A DNA stretch of 64,000 bases from Candidatus Micrarchaeaceae archaeon. GTDB taxonomy: Archaea > Micrarchaeota > Micrarchaeia > Micrarchaeales > Micrarchaeaceae. Positions 1 through 9,500 of the stretch are shown here, in pieces. The notes under the pieces are model-generated. The model saw only the letters and a list, made by a program, of their open reading frames with translations. It ran no database searches and had not been told where the DNA came from. The stretch lies in the NCBI GenBank assembly GCA_027310825.1, contig DAIDAC010000003.1:1-64000 (forward strand), written 5' to 3'. Both the position numbers and the translations under genes were made by a program. Position 1 is the stretch's first letter. Every line of letters begins with the position of its first letter.

Positions 1-120
1 ATTAGTACCTATAAACGATTCAATATTGACTACATCACACTGGATAACAATGATACCCCGGATGTCGCTGCTAATGTTCTAGTAGAGACACTCGCCAAAA
101 AAGGTATAATAAGGCGATAA
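1..120 (+). CDS. C-terminal end of an upstream gene (partial)
   Basis: The window opens inside a reading frame that stays open for 39 codons and ends with TAA at 118-120, one base before the Nudix start. The tail has a beta-strand (YITLD), then an amphipathic helix and a basic end (KKGIIRR). This resembles the last strand and helix of small P-loop nucleotide kinases, but too little is present to name a family. The one-base gap to the next gene suggests an operon. Confidence 0.45.
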   Translation: MSTYKRFNIDYITLDNNDTPDVAANVLVETLAKKGIIRR

Positions 121-121
121 C

Positions 122-568
122 GTGCCGGACTACAAGGATCTGTCAAAGCAACTCCTGGCCAAGGCGAAGGTCGATGGCATGGCAGGATGTGCAGTGAGTG
201 GCGTGATACGCGATGGCAACAAGATTCTGATATTGCGAAGGAATCCCGATGACACAAGTCCTGGAATGTACGAGATACCTGGCGGCGGCGTGGAAAAAGG
301 TGAAACTTTAGAAACAGCCCTGATAAGGGAAGTTTGGGAGGAAACGGGACTGCGGGTAACAAGCGTGGATAGCTACATGTCATACTTCGAGTTTGATGGA
401 CACATAGGTAGAGTTCGCGAATTCGATTTCTTTGTTACTGTAGAAAAAGGGGAAGTCAAAATGACTGAGCACGATGACTACGTATGGGTCTCACGTGAAA
501 AGTTATATGACTATCCCATGACAAAAGAGATGCGACATGTTCTTGAGCAGGCATTCGACATGAAGTGA
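122..568 (+). CDS. Nudix hydrolase
   Basis: A 148-residue single-domain Nudix protein with a GTG start one base after the upstream stop. The Nudix box (G-x5-E-x7-REUxEExGU) is intact at about residues 54-77: GGGVEKGE, then REVWEETGL. Family members hydrolyse a nucleoside diphosphate linked to another group, using Mg2+ held by the REVWEE glutamates. Substrate cannot be read from sequence. The next gene, GTP cyclohydrolase II-like, starts four bases downstream, so a role in pyrophosphate removal in riboflavin or purine-derived metabolism is possible. That link is inference. Confidence 0.9.
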   Translation: MPDYKDLSKQLLAKAKVDGMAGCAVSGVIRDGNKILILRRNPDDTSPGMYEIPGGGVEKGETLETALIREVWEETGLRVTSVDSYMSYFEFDGHIGRVREFDFFVTVEKGEVKMTEHDDYVWVSREKLYDYPMTKEMRHVLEQAFDMK

Positions 569-572
569 TACA

Positions 573-1349
573 ATGAAAATCGATGACATAGGTGAATTCT
601 TCAACAATGAATGGCAGAAGCCGTGGGAGAGCGAGCAGAAGATGCGAGAGCAGCTCAAGAAGAACGGCAAAAGCATAGTGGTCGAGCTTGGAAGAACTCC
701 TCTCCCAACTGAGTATGGCGATTGGACTTACATAGTATTCGGCGACAGAACATCCGGGCAGGAACACGACATGATGGTGTATGGCGAACTTGGAAAGGAT
801 GGTCTCAAGAATGGGGAAGACCTTCTTACCAGGCTTCATTCCTCTTGCAGAAGCAGCGAGCTTTTCCATGCGGTCAACTGCGAATGCAGGGAAGAGCTCG
901 AGAAGGCACTCACGCTAATACAGCAGGAGAAGAAAGGAGCTATCGTCTACCTACATCAAGAAGGTGCAGGCAACGGCATAGTCGGCAAGCTCAAGGCATA
1001 CAGCAACCTTTTTGAATGGAAGAATGGCAAGATCGTCCAGAAGACCAATCCAAAAACTGGGAAAGCCGTCAATGTATTCGAAGCCTATGACATGGAGAAC
1101 ATAATCCCAGAGCACAGGGACTTCGAAGTCGTCGGCGCAATGCTGAAGAGCATAGGCGTAAAGTCTGTACGACTTCTTACGAACAATCCCAAAAAAGTCA
1201 ACGGGATAGAAAGTGCAGGAATAAAAGTTAAGCAAGTGGGGCTTCACATTCCCCCGAAGAACGAGATGGTGAAGGCTCATCTAAAGACAAAGGCCACGAT
1301 GTTCGGGCACAAGATATCGGATGATGATATTGAAAACGGCGAGAAATGA
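573..1349 (+). CDS. ribA: GTP cyclohydrolase II-like protein
   Basis: A 258-residue RibA-family protein. GTP cyclohydrolase II opens the GTP imidazole ring, the first step of riboflavin synthesis, with one Zn2+. The zinc-cysteine pattern is visible as HSSC, then NCEC (about residues 90-110). Also present are the GTP-binding HQEG segment, the KAYSN loop with the conserved tyrosine, an RDF motif, and the signature LLTNNPKKV near residue 205. The first 30 residues and the segment around residues 150-170 are less typical. It has no DHBP synthase fusion. It is probably co-transcribed with the Nudix gene. Some archaea use the type III enzyme instead, so activity needs testing. Confidence 0.85.
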   Translation: MKIDDIGEFFNNEWQKPWESEQKMREQLKKNGKSIVVELGRTPLPTEYGDWTYIVFGDRTSGQEHDMMVYGELGKDGLKNGEDLLTRLHSSCRSSELFHAVNCECREELEKALTLIQQEKKGAIVYLHQEGAGNGIVGKLKAYSNLFEWKNGKIVQKTNPKTGKAVNVFEAYDMENIIPEHRDFEVVGAMLKSIGVKSVRLLTNNPKKVNGIESAGIKVKQVGLHIPPKNEMVKAHLKTKATMFGHKISDDDIENGEK

Positions 1350-1354
1350 TCAGA

Positions 1355-2251
1355 TCATTCTCCGACATTCATCACTACGTCGTTTTCTCTCTTCTGCCTT
1401 TCTCTCATCGTGGTGTAAAGAACTTCTCCGAGTGCAATCGACTTGAATCTTACTTGGAACAGCGGGCCCAGTTCGCCGTCTCTGTTTCTCTCGGCTTCCT
1501 TTCTCAGCAAGCGTGATGGTCCCTCCTTCAAAGCCTCTAGCCTTTTTGCATCAGCTTCTGCAGCCTTAACAAGCGGCTCAAGCTCTTTCTCCATCGCATT
1601 AAGCATGTCTATTTCGCTTTGTGTCATTCTGACTCTCGAGAGCCAGTCCCATAAGTAAGTCTCGTTTGTCTCAATAAGCTCATATGTGACCTTTCTTAGC
1701 AATCCCATTGGCCCTGCCGGTGTTATTTTTGTATATACCATTGGTACTGTCTGCCTTTCAATGCTGAAATCGGAGTACTTTCCAAATACGCTATTTGTAG
1801 GATCTGCTAGATAATTTACTCCGTCTATGCTCACCTTGACCCATGCATGGGCTCCGACCATAAGTCTTCCTATAGTAACGAATCCTCCGTCGCTCTCTGC
1901 ATTGAACCCTTCACTTCTAAGCAGTAATATAAGAGCACCAGAGTAATCTCTGCATACTCCTTTCTTGTTTTCTATCACTTCAATTAGGTCAAATCCACGT
2001 GCGTGATTGTCGTCGTAAGTGAAGTACTTGCTCACGAATTCAGAAAGCTTTCTTGCCCTCTCTACGCCGACACTGTCACCGGCAAAGCTCCTTGCCTGTG
2101 CAACGAAAGAACTGAAAATCGGGCTTGAAAGATCTGGTTTGTCGAAAGCGCCAAGGCTCATGTCAACCGGCCGTATATACGTGCCTTTCGGCGGAGTGTA
2201 TGGTGTAGGCGTTGCCGTTCCTGCTCTCGGTGCCATTGTGTTCATTGCCAT
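1355..2251 (-). CDS. Transglutaminase-like protein
   Basis: 298 residues. The central region has a transglutaminase-core papain-like fold signature: Cys in KKGVCRDYSG, His in VGAHAWVKV and Asp in YLADPTNS, in the right order and spacing for a Cys-His-Asp triad. Archaeal members are thought to be proteases or amidases rather than cross-linkers. The C-terminal third is a charged helical region that may form a coiled coil. It has no signal peptide, so it is probably cytoplasmic. It starts four bases after the stop of the unknown gene at 2256-3236 and shares its promoter. Confidence 0.8.
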   Translation of the reverse strand: MAMNTMAPRAGTATPTPYTPPKGTYIRPVDMSLGAFDKPDLSSPIFSSFVAQARSFAGDSVGVERARKLSEFVSKYFTYDDNHARGFDLIEVIENKKGVCRDYSGALILLLRSEGFNAESDGGFVTIGRLMVGAHAWVKVSIDGVNYLADPTNSVFGKYSDFSIERQTVPMVYTKITPAGPMGLLRKVTYELIETNETYLWDWLSRVRMTQSEIDMLNAMEKELEPLVKAAEADAKRLEALKEGPSRLLRKEAERNRDGELGPLFQVRFKSIALGEVLYTTMRERQKRENDVVMNVGE

Positions 2252-2255
2252 GCGA

Positions 2256-3236
2256 TCACATTCTTATTCCAAGCGGCAGTGTATCAACTTCTGCACTTCC
2301 TGCTACCTTTCTGTCTATTTCCATGAATGTAGGTCTAAACTCCGGATCTGCCCATGCTTTGCCTCTTATTATCTGGAAAACGCTTACACTTGGAGCTCCT
2401 GCATACGTCTGCTTCTCCAAAAGAAGCACATCGTCAGGAAGCTCCTTTAGCATTCTTTCGAGAATCTTTTGATTGCCCCTCTCTGCCATGGCGAAAGCCA
2501 GCTCGCTTCCTTCATCTATGTAGTTAGGCTCTCCTGTGCGAGGGTTCATGCCACGCAGTCTTTGTATCTTAAGCAGTTCTGGATGCGAGAACAGATAATC
2601 AGCAGCAATCTTTGCTTCTGCTGCAGATGCGAAAGTTGTACGATTGGCAGTCCAGAAAAGCCCTTCTGCCTGTCCATTGACCGAATTCTGATACCACGAA
2701 TCGCTCTCTGGCACCAGTGTCTTTAGCAGCTTTTCATCGTTTTCTAGGAGTGCAATCCTGAATTGTACAGGTGTCCTTCCCCCAAGAATCGCAGCCTTTA
2801 CGCCAATGCCATTTCCTCCGCCAAGCGCCATAACAGAAGCCATGTCGTCTCTGTTAACGAGTGCGAGCAAAGCCTCTGTACACTGGCTCTCTGCTACTGA
2901 ATATGCCAGTGTTTCCCAGTTCTTTGCAATCGAAAGGACATTGAGAGGCATATGTGCGACTAGTGCAGCTGCATATGGCTCCTTCTTTATCAAACTTTCC
3001 AGCTCTGTGATCGCATCATATCCTTTCTCTGCGATCTTCTCCTGCTCTGGAGTAAGGGCTGCACGCTCTGCCTTTGTCTTGTACATCTCTTCGCGGGCAA
3101 GCGCATCCTTCACAAGCCCGTCTACTCTGTTCTTAATATCGATTCTCAAAGCCGCTCCGATTGGAGCAGGCTCAGTAACTTCGTTCTTCCCCGCCTTGCC
3201 TTCAGAAACTCCTGCAATTGCAGTGTATATTGTCAT
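2256..3236 (-). CDS. Hypothetical helical protein, partner of the transglutaminase-like gene
   Basis: 326 residues, not recognised. After a charged helical N-terminal region, residues from about 110 to 270 show loosely repeated helix-pair stretches (ALLALVNRDD, FRIALLENDEKLLKTL, LAFAMAERGNQKILERML). These look like degenerate ankyrin-type repeats, but no clean consensus can be drawn. No membrane segment or signal peptide. It is first in a two-gene operon with the transglutaminase-like gene, so it could be a partner or substrate-binding subunit; that is inference. Promoter lies at 3266-3279. Confidence 0.65.
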   Translation of the reverse strand: MTIYTAIAGVSEGKAGKNEVTEPAPIGAALRIDIKNRVDGLVKDALAREEMYKTKAERAALTPEQEKIAEKGYDAITELESLIKKEPYAAALVAHMPLNVLSIAKNWETLAYSVAESQCTEALLALVNRDDMASVMALGGGNGIGVKAAILGGRTPVQFRIALLENDEKLLKTLVPESDSWYQNSVNGQAEGLFWTANRTTFASAAEAKIAADYLFSHPELLKIQRLRGMNPRTGEPNYIDEGSELAFAMAERGNQKILERMLKELPDDVLLLEKQTYAGAPSVSVFQIIRGKAWADPEFRPTFMEIDRKVAGSAEVDTLPLGIRM

Positions 3237-3265
3237 TATCCCACCTGTATAGTTTAGTGGGTTTT

Positions 3266-3279
3266 GAGATATTTAAAGG
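3266..3279 (-). promoter_or_regulatory. TATA-type promoter, TTTAAATATC motif
   Basis: On the minus strand this reads CCTTTAAATATCTC, about 30-40 bases before the start at 3236, with an AGGTGG ribosome-binding site between. It matches the TTAAATATC motif seen before several unknown genes in this window. Confidence 0.6.
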
Positions 3280-3334
3280 ATTAGAAAATCAAGAAAACAA
3301 GAAGAAACATTTCGGACTTTCAAAAAGCCCGAGA

Positions 3335-3640
3335 TTAACTCAATGAGATTTCGATCTGCACTGTGTCAGGGACAGGGATTCTCATGACTTGCCTGAGAGC
3401 TTGCTCGCTTCCGTCGATTTCGATGAGCCTCTTGTGGATTCGGAGCTCCCATCTCTCGAAAGTGTGGCTTCCTGTCTTTGCAGGGCTTTTTCTTGTCGAG
3501 TGCTTTATCCTATGGGTAGGAAGAGGAACAGGGCCTTTGCTCTTGACCTGAAGGGTTTGAGCAATTGTCTTTATCTGCTGGGCTATGAGATTGACGTCCT
3601 TTATGGACGTGCTCACCAGCTTGATAACGGCAACGCTCAT
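3335..3640 (-). CDS. rps10: Ribosomal protein S10 (uS10)
   Basis: 101 residues, full length for archaeal S10. It binds 16S rRNA in the 30S head. Typical features are the long loop KGPVPLPTHRIKHSTRKSP, then the ERWELRIHKRLIEI segment and the C-terminal IPVPDTVQIEISL strand. It lies nine bases after EF-1A on the same strand. This is the conserved archaeal tuf-rps10 pairing, so expression is likely coupled. Confidence 0.97.
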   Translation of the reverse strand: MSVAVIKLVSTSIKDVNLIAQQIKTIAQTLQVKSKGPVPLPTHRIKHSTRKSPAKTGSHTFERWELRIHKRLIEIDGSEQALRQVMRIPVPDTVQIEISLS

Positions 3641-3649
3641 CCTATGACC

Positions 3650-4924
3650 TTAGGTCTTTCTTGGCGTTACTTCGAGGATAACTCCTGCCCCGATCGTTTC
3701 TCCCATGTCTCTTACTGCGAATCTTCCTAGTTGTGGGAAATCTGCGAACTTTTCGCATGCTATCGGCTTTGTCGGGGTTATCTTCACTATCGCTATGTCT
3801 CCTGTCTTCAGCGTCTGCGGATTCTTCTCGAGAGTCAGTCCAGTCTTTGGATCCTTCTTTTCGAGCAGATCAGTGAACGTGCATGCCACCTGTGCCGTGT
3901 GTATGTGGAATACTGGTGTGTATCCCTTCGCAATCACGTTTTGGTGGTGGAGAACTATTATCTGAGCTGTGAAGTCCTGCGCTACTGTCGGCGGGTTGTT
4001 CGACGGTCCGATTACGTCTCCTCTCTTTATGTCCTTCTTTTCTAGACCCTTGACCGCGAAGCCGACGTTGTCTCCAGGCTCTGCCTTCTGCAGCTGCTGG
4101 TGGTGCATTTCAATGCTCTTCACTTCGCTCTTTACTCCGCTTGGCATTACAATTATCAAGTCACCAGGCTTCATAACTCCGGTTTCTACTCTTCCTACTG
4201 GAATCGTTCCGAAACCTTGTACTGTGTGTACGTCCTGGACCGGAAGCCTCAATGGCTTGTCTGTCGGCTTTACAGGAACCTTTAGCGAGTCGAGCGCTTC
4301 GAGAAGTGATGGTCCGTTGTACCATGGCATCTTCGGGCTCTTTGTCTTGCAGTTGCTGCCTTCCAGCGCAGAGTATGGTATGTATCCGATTATCGTCTCC
4401 GGCCTGTAACCGAGTGTTTTGAGAAGATCACCCATGATCTTCTTTGTGTCTTCGTACTTCTGCTGCGAGAAGTCTACAGCGTCCATCTTGTTTATTCCGA
4501 TTATTATCTGCTTTATTCCGAGGACGTTTGCAAGTATCGCGTGCTCTCTTGTCTGGGCCTGTAGTCCTTCCTTTGCAGAGCAAATAAGCACTGCTGCGTC
4601 GGACTGGCTTGCTCCAGTAATCATGTTCTTGACGAAGTCCCTGTGTCCAGGTGCGTCTATGATTGTGAAGTAGTACTTGTTCGTCTGGAATTCACGGTGG
4701 GCTATGTCTATTGTGATTCCTCTTTCACGCTCTTCCTTGAGCGAGTCCATAAGGAATGCGAACTCGAAGGTAGGCTTGTTGAACGTCTGGGTAAGCTCTT
4801 TCATGCGGGCCATATCCCTTTCGCCGATTGCTCCTGTTTCGAAGAGCAGTCTTCCTACTGTTGTCGACTTTCCGTGGTCGACGTGACCTATAAAGATCAG
4901 ATTCATGTGTGGTTTGTCTGCCAT
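3650..4924 (-). CDS. tuf: Elongation factor 1-alpha (aEF-1A)
   Basis: 424 residues, usual archaeal length. The GTPase delivers aminoacyl-tRNA to the ribosome. G1 is GHVDHGKST, the effector region is RERGITID, G3 is DAPGH, G4 is NKMD, and domains II and III follow without gaps. The start is set by TATAGGTGTAAACATG: an AGGTG ribosome-binding site followed by ATG. A TATA-like ATTATACTATAT lies just upstream. A second TTTAAATATT box near 5048-5058 could give a leader of about 100 nt. Nothing unusual in the protein. Confidence 0.97.
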   Translation of the reverse strand: MADKPHMNLIFIGHVDHGKSTTVGRLLFETGAIGERDMARMKELTQTFNKPTFEFAFLMDSLKEERERGITIDIAHREFQTNKYYFTIIDAPGHRDFVKNMITGASQSDAAVLICSAKEGLQAQTREHAILANVLGIKQIIIGINKMDAVDFSQQKYEDTKKIMGDLLKTLGYRPETIIGYIPYSALEGSNCKTKSPKMPWYNGPSLLEALDSLKVPVKPTDKPLRLPVQDVHTVQGFGTIPVGRVETGVMKPGDLIIVMPSGVKSEVKSIEMHHQQLQKAEPGDNVGFAVKGLEKKDIKRGDVIGPSNNPPTVAQDFTAQIIVLHHQNVIAKGYTPVFHIHTAQVACTFTDLLEKKDPKTGLTLEKNPQTLKTGDIAIVKITPTKPIACEKFADFPQLGRFAVRDMGETIGAGVILEVTPRKT

Positions 4925-5083
4925 GTTTACACCTATATAGTATAATGTGATGTATGTTGTGAATCCCTCCGAACGAACGGCTAGGGCTGTGATTAAGCCT
5001 TTTACTATCAGTAAAAAGAGCTTTTTACAAGCAAGTTATCTATCGAATAAATATTTAAAGCTTACTATGGAGTTTGAGCTTAA

Positions 5084-5428
5084 TTAAGCCCTCCTGTGCG
5101 CCCTGAAACGCCTTCCAGAAAGGCTGAATCCTGCATCTCTTAGTCTTTGGTAATCCGGGTGGAACACTGCGCTCCTTCTGTCCTCTTCGACCATGCTTAG
5201 CTCTATGTCTGCCTTGGCCCACGCCTCACGGGCGTCTATTCCGAGGCTTGTGAATCCTTTCTCGAAATTGTCCAAAAGCGAGATAACGTCGGCTTTTCCG
5301 TATCCGACGTCAACTGCAAGCTTCTGTGTCATGTTTCTGAGAGTGCTCTGCTTGTCTATAACGAGTGTTGGAACCTCTTTGTCTCCGCTCTTTGTGATTT
5401 TTGCAGAGGGTCTAAGTGTTTCAGGCAT
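5084..5428 (-). CDS. Small hypothetical protein
   Basis: 114 residues, not recognised. It has an Arg/Lys-rich N-terminus, a central helical region (ISLLDNFEKGFTSLGID, then an Asp/Glu-rich helix), and a very basic C-terminus (SLSGRRFRAHRRA) that could touch nucleic acid. Its promoter at 5456-5469 is a CTTTAAATATCTGG box, the same motif used by the divergent gene at 5560. The gap to EF-1A holds a hairpin (arms TTTTACT/AGTAAAA at 5000-5016) and T-runs on the minus strand that could end its transcript. Confidence 0.6.
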   Translation of the reverse strand: MPETLRPSAKITKSGDKEVPTLVIDKQSTLRNMTQKLAVDVGYGKADVISLLDNFEKGFTSLGIDAREAWAKADIELSMVEEDRRSAVFHPDYQRLRDAGFSLSGRRFRAHRRA

Positions 5429-5455
5429 TTGCTCACGGATTAACCCTTCGCTGAG

Positions 5456-5469
5456 CCAGATATTTAAAG
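5456..5469 (-). promoter_or_regulatory. Promoter, TTTAAATATCTGG motif
   Basis: The minus strand reads CTTTAAATATCTGG about 30-40 bases before the start at 5428. The identical core occurs in the divergent promoter at 5524. Confidence 0.6.
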
Positions 5470-5523
5470 AAGACGGTTTTGGAAAAGTTCCTAATGAAGA
5501 ATTAGGACTTCATAATCAGAACG

Positions 5524-5540
5524 CTTAAATATCAGGATAA
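5524..5540 (+). promoter_or_regulatory. Promoter, TTAAATATCAGGATAA motif
   Basis: CTTAAATATCAGGATAA centred about 30 bases before the ATG at 5560. This is a spacing that would give a leaderless or near-leaderless mRNA. It is one of at least six close copies in the window. Confidence 0.65.
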
Positions 5541-5559
5541 ATCGAGTAGTTTTGATTCT

Positions 5560-5826
5560 ATGGCAAAGCAACGCAGCGTTCCGGGCACGAGCGGGGAAAA
5601 ACCAATGCCGATAACAGAGCTTGCGCGCCTGTATACTATGGTGGCTGCCCACAAAACCCACACTGGTCTAGACATGCCTAGCAAGGAGTTCGACAGGCTT
5701 GTCAGAGAAAAGGCCAAGGAGCTAAGGACCTTCGACATCGAAGCGATCGCCAGGATAAGAAGGCGCGTAGAGAAGGACGTGACGAAGATAGAGCAAGATT
5801 TTAAGTTCTCAACTTCAAAGAAGTAA
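5560..5826 (+). CDS. Small hypothetical helical protein
   Basis: 88 residues, not recognised. Predicted mostly helical and strongly charged, with a heptad-like C-terminal half (IRRRVEKDVTKIEQDF). No zinc or membrane motif. ATG is chosen because the TATA box at 5524 sits at leaderless distance. The 208-residue gene begins seven bases after its stop, so the two are probably one transcript. Both lie directly before the giant repeat protein. Confidence 0.6.
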   Translation: MAKQRSVPGTSGEKPMPITELARLYTMVAAHKTHTGLDMPSKEFDRLVREKAKELRTFDIEAIARIRRRVEKDVTKIEQDFKFSTSKK

Positions 5827-5833
5827 TGGTAAC

Positions 5834-6460
5834 ATGTCATACAGATGCGAACTCTGCAACGACTCTGCCGTAGGGGCACAATCCCACGCAATGCTTGCGC
5901 TCAGGGAGCCTGACAACTACAAAACGCTCATGGAGGAATCTGACCAGTGCCCTGACGTAATAGACAAGATCGTCGAGACCGCGCTTCCAAAAGTGAACGA
6001 GCCGGAATGGTTTGCGCTCGTCGACATGGCCATAAAGCATGTGAAGCTGGCGCACCGCACAATGAGAAGGATAACAGACAAGCTTGTTCCGCTCATGCAG
6101 AGAGAGCAGGCAGAGCTCGACAAGAGGACAAAGCGACTCGACGGCTACAACAAGCTCAGGACAGACGCAAACGTGATACTCAACATGGAGAGCATAGGCT
6201 GGTCTCTGATGCTTCTTCTGGAGCGATGGGATCTTCCAAAGGACGTTGCAGACGGATTCTATCCAATAATACATCCACACGCCAGGGCTACGCTTGCGCA
6301 AAGCGGCTCAGCGCCCGCAGACCTCAGGTCGCTGGCTAGGAGAGAAGTCTCTGCAAGAGAGCTGGCGATATGGTTCAAGGATTCTTTCACGCAAAACTAC
6401 TTCAAGAGCCTGCACTACCGCGAATCTGTTCCAAAGCACGTGCAGAAGCTGGTTTCATAA
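5834..6460 (+). CDS. Hypothetical protein with N-terminal CxxC motif
   Basis: 208 residues, not recognised. It opens with YRCELCNDSAVGAQSHAM, one CxxC pair followed by a conserved-looking His. This resembles the treble-clef start of L28-like proteins, but with no second pair. The rest is helical (residues 35-100 and 120-200) with many Arg and Glu. No membrane segment. It is co-oriented with and seven bases after the 88-residue gene, and about 70 bases before the giant repeat gene, which has its own promoter. Confidence 0.6.
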   Translation: MSYRCELCNDSAVGAQSHAMLALREPDNYKTLMEESDQCPDVIDKIVETALPKVNEPEWFALVDMAIKHVKLAHRTMRRITDKLVPLMQREQAELDKRTKRLDGYNKLRTDANVILNMESIGWSLMLLLERWDLPKDVADGFYPIIHPHARATLAQSGSAPADLRSLARREVSARELAIWFKDSFTQNYFKSLHYRESVPKHVQKLVS

Positions 6461-6498
6461 AAACCGCTGTTTCTGACAATGCGAAGAAAAGCATACAG

Positions 6499-6517
6499 CT
6501 TTAAATATCAGGCAAAT
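6499..6517 (+). promoter_or_regulatory. Promoter of the giant repeat protein
   Basis: CTTTAAATATCAGGCAAAT lies about 28 bases before the ATG at 6531. The distance implies a leaderless transcript and supports ATG 6531 over the in-frame TTG at 6528. Confidence 0.65.
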
Positions 6518-6530
6518 CTGAGTATTTTTG

Positions 6531-9500
6531 ATGACAGAAGAGGAGAAGAAAGTCCAGAGTAGCCCTGAGCATGGCGACGCTAGCACAGAACAAAATGGAG
6601 GCAGCGCGAGCGATGTTCCGGCTAAAGGAAAACCACGGAGATCAAACAAATATCTGAAACACACGGCAGCAGTAATCGATATCTACAAAGAAACACAAAA
6701 GGCTGCAGAGGCGGTTGCTCTTCTATCGCAAAAGGGCATCAATGTGCCGCGCGAATTTATTCTGCGAATCTGGAGAGAGAACAACCTCCAGGCATCAAGA
6801 GACTACGACATCTCACAAAGGAAAAAGTTGACGCCAGAGCAGGAAGCCATACTGATAAGATGCAACGCTGAAAAAAAGTCTACTGTAGATTCAGCAAAGG
6901 AGGTGGGTGTAAATCCAGCAACTGTGTCTAGATTCTGGGCCAGGAAAGGTTTAAAACCGGCTATTCGGAGAAGGATTTTTACCGACGCAGAAAAGGAAAC
7001 GCTATTGAAAGACCACGCAGCTGGGAAAACTGGCGAAGAAGCGGCAAAATCTTTTAAAGTGACTGTGGCATCAGTCTATGCTTTTTGGAGAAGCAGAGGC
7101 CTAAAGCCAAACATCAGGCGCATGGAATCTCTCACTGCAACGCAGCAGGAAATACTTATCAAATGCCACAAAGAAGGAAAAAGTTTGCGTGACAGTGCAA
7201 AAGAAGCTACGACAAACATGACCAAAGTGGCGGAGTTCTGGGAATCGAAAGGATATCCTCCAACACACGCGAATCCAAGAAGGGTCGTAGCAGAAGAAGA
7301 AAAAACAATGATACTCAAAACATTCGAAAGGCTCGGTAGCATAAGCATGACACAAAAAGTGATGGCGGGATCAGGCTTAGGAAGGGACCTAATACGCGCA
7401 ATCGTAGTAGAAAACGGAGGTAAAATAAAGATCGAAGCTCCTCCGGGCACGCACACCAGCAAAGAGGCCGTAGATGCGGCAGTAGAAAAGTTGAGGCAGT
7501 TCTATACAGAGAAAAAACGGTCACCAACAGCCTATGAAGCAGATAAACTTCTTGGTTTAAAGGGCGTCATAAACGCCGCTAACGACAATCTGAGGGCATT
7601 CGGGATAAAAGGGTACAACGACCTGTTAAAGCTGGCAGGTCTACCTTTGAACCGCAATCTCAACAGATTCCTTAAAAAGGAAGACGTAACAGATGCGCTC
7701 GCTGTCCTAAAGCAGTTTTATGACGATAAGAAGGTGCCTCCATGCGAAGATGACGCAAGAGAATTGGGCCTTAGAACCTTCATCGAACACGCACGCGGAG
7801 GGAAATTCGAGCAATTCGGAGTTGGCAGAAGGTTCAATCAAATATTAGAAGCGGCTGGCATACCAGTATTGTTCAGAAAATGGAGGTTCAAAAGCCAAGA
7901 GGACATAGACAACTGCTTTGCGAAGCTAAAGCAATTCTACGATGAACATAAACGTTCGCCAACAGTAGACGATTTAATCAATATGGATCTAAACGGATTC
8001 TACCAGGCTGCAAGGAACGGTAGTTTAGAGCAGTTCGGGATAGAAAAAGGGATAACCTTTGCGGGTCTTCTTAAACGATTGGGACTGCCGGCTGGCAAGG
8101 AATACAAAATCGGCGAGTGGACACAAGAAGAGGTTGACGCTTCAATAGAAAAGCTAAGGCAATTCAAAAAAGAGAAAGGAAACCCACCAACAATCAAAGA
8201 TGCAAGAGCGCTAAGCCTGCGTAAATTCTTCACTGCAGCCGAAGATGGCGAACTAGAAAAATTCGGAATAAAAAAAGATTCGACGCACAATGATGTTCTA
8301 AAGTTTGCAGGTCTACCGGTAAACGTGGATTACGGTAAGTGGTCTACACAGGAAGCCCTTAACGAAGGTCTCGAAGAATTAAAAGCGTTCTACATCGCAA
8401 ACCAAAGGTCTCCGACGCAGTTAGAGACGCATGGACTTGGCTTAGGCGGACTACTCAGCTCTGTGGCAGTTGGGGGGCTAGCGCAATTTGGAATTAGCTG
8501 TTATAACGACCTGCTGAAGGTGGCAGATCTTCCAATAAACAAAGAAGGGAAAAAGTGGACGACAAAAGAGGGCTTGGATGAGGGCCTAAGCAAAATAAGC
8601 GACTTCTACAAAACGCGGGGAAGATCACCTACCGGTGCAGAAGCCACGGCCGAATTGGGCCTCGGTGGGCTTATTAGTTCTGCAGCCCAAGGAACCCTCA
8701 AGCAATTCAACATCTGCAACTACAATGACCTGCTGAAAGCCGCAGGCGCGCCGTTAAACAGACGCAGAAAAGCAAAGAGTAAGGTGACTGCAGACAGATT
8801 TGTAGAATTAGTAAAAGCGGGCATTCCTGTTGCAGAGGCTGCAAAAGAAGCCGCATACGTGCAAGAAACCTCCCTCGCTCCATTCGGAGATGTCGTTGCT
8901 GATGCTTCTGCCGCCGAGCCGGCAAGCAGCAGGATTTCGAGAAAACGCGAAAACCTTTTCTGGCACAAAAGCGAGAATGTCGATGCTGCGCTGACAAGAC
9001 TGAAGAAATTCTTTGAAGACAACGGGCGTTCGCCGACAGTCGGTGATGCGAAGGCAATAGGGCTTGGAGGCCTTGCATCTTCAGCAAGGAACGGAAGGCT
9101 TATTCCGTTCGGGATAAAATCATGGAACGACATTCTTTCAAAGGCGGGCCTTCCATTGAACAGTGAACCGAACAAAATAATAACACAGGAAGAATTGGAC
9201 ACGACAATAAAAACGATCAAGGAATTCCACGCAAAGAACGGCAGGGCGCCAATGACTAAAGAAGCAATATCAATCGGACTTGGCGAGATGATCTCATCGG
9301 CATACAAAGGCGGTCTCAAGGGTTTCGGGATAGCGTCCTGGAACGACCTCCTTGCAAAAGCCGGCGTGCCTGCCAATGTAATAAGGGGCAGATGGGCGAG
9401 CGGGAACGAAGAAGAGGCAAAAAAAGATGCCGATGCAGCAATAACCGCAATCAAGGAATTCCACGCAAAGAACGGCAGGGCACCGACGACAAAGGAGGCG

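Noticed and set aside
5000-5016. Hairpin between EF-1A and the 114-residue gene as an ncRNA
   Set aside because: It is a short AT-rich stem (TTTTACT/AGTAAAA) beside T-runs, more simply a terminator or chance pairing.
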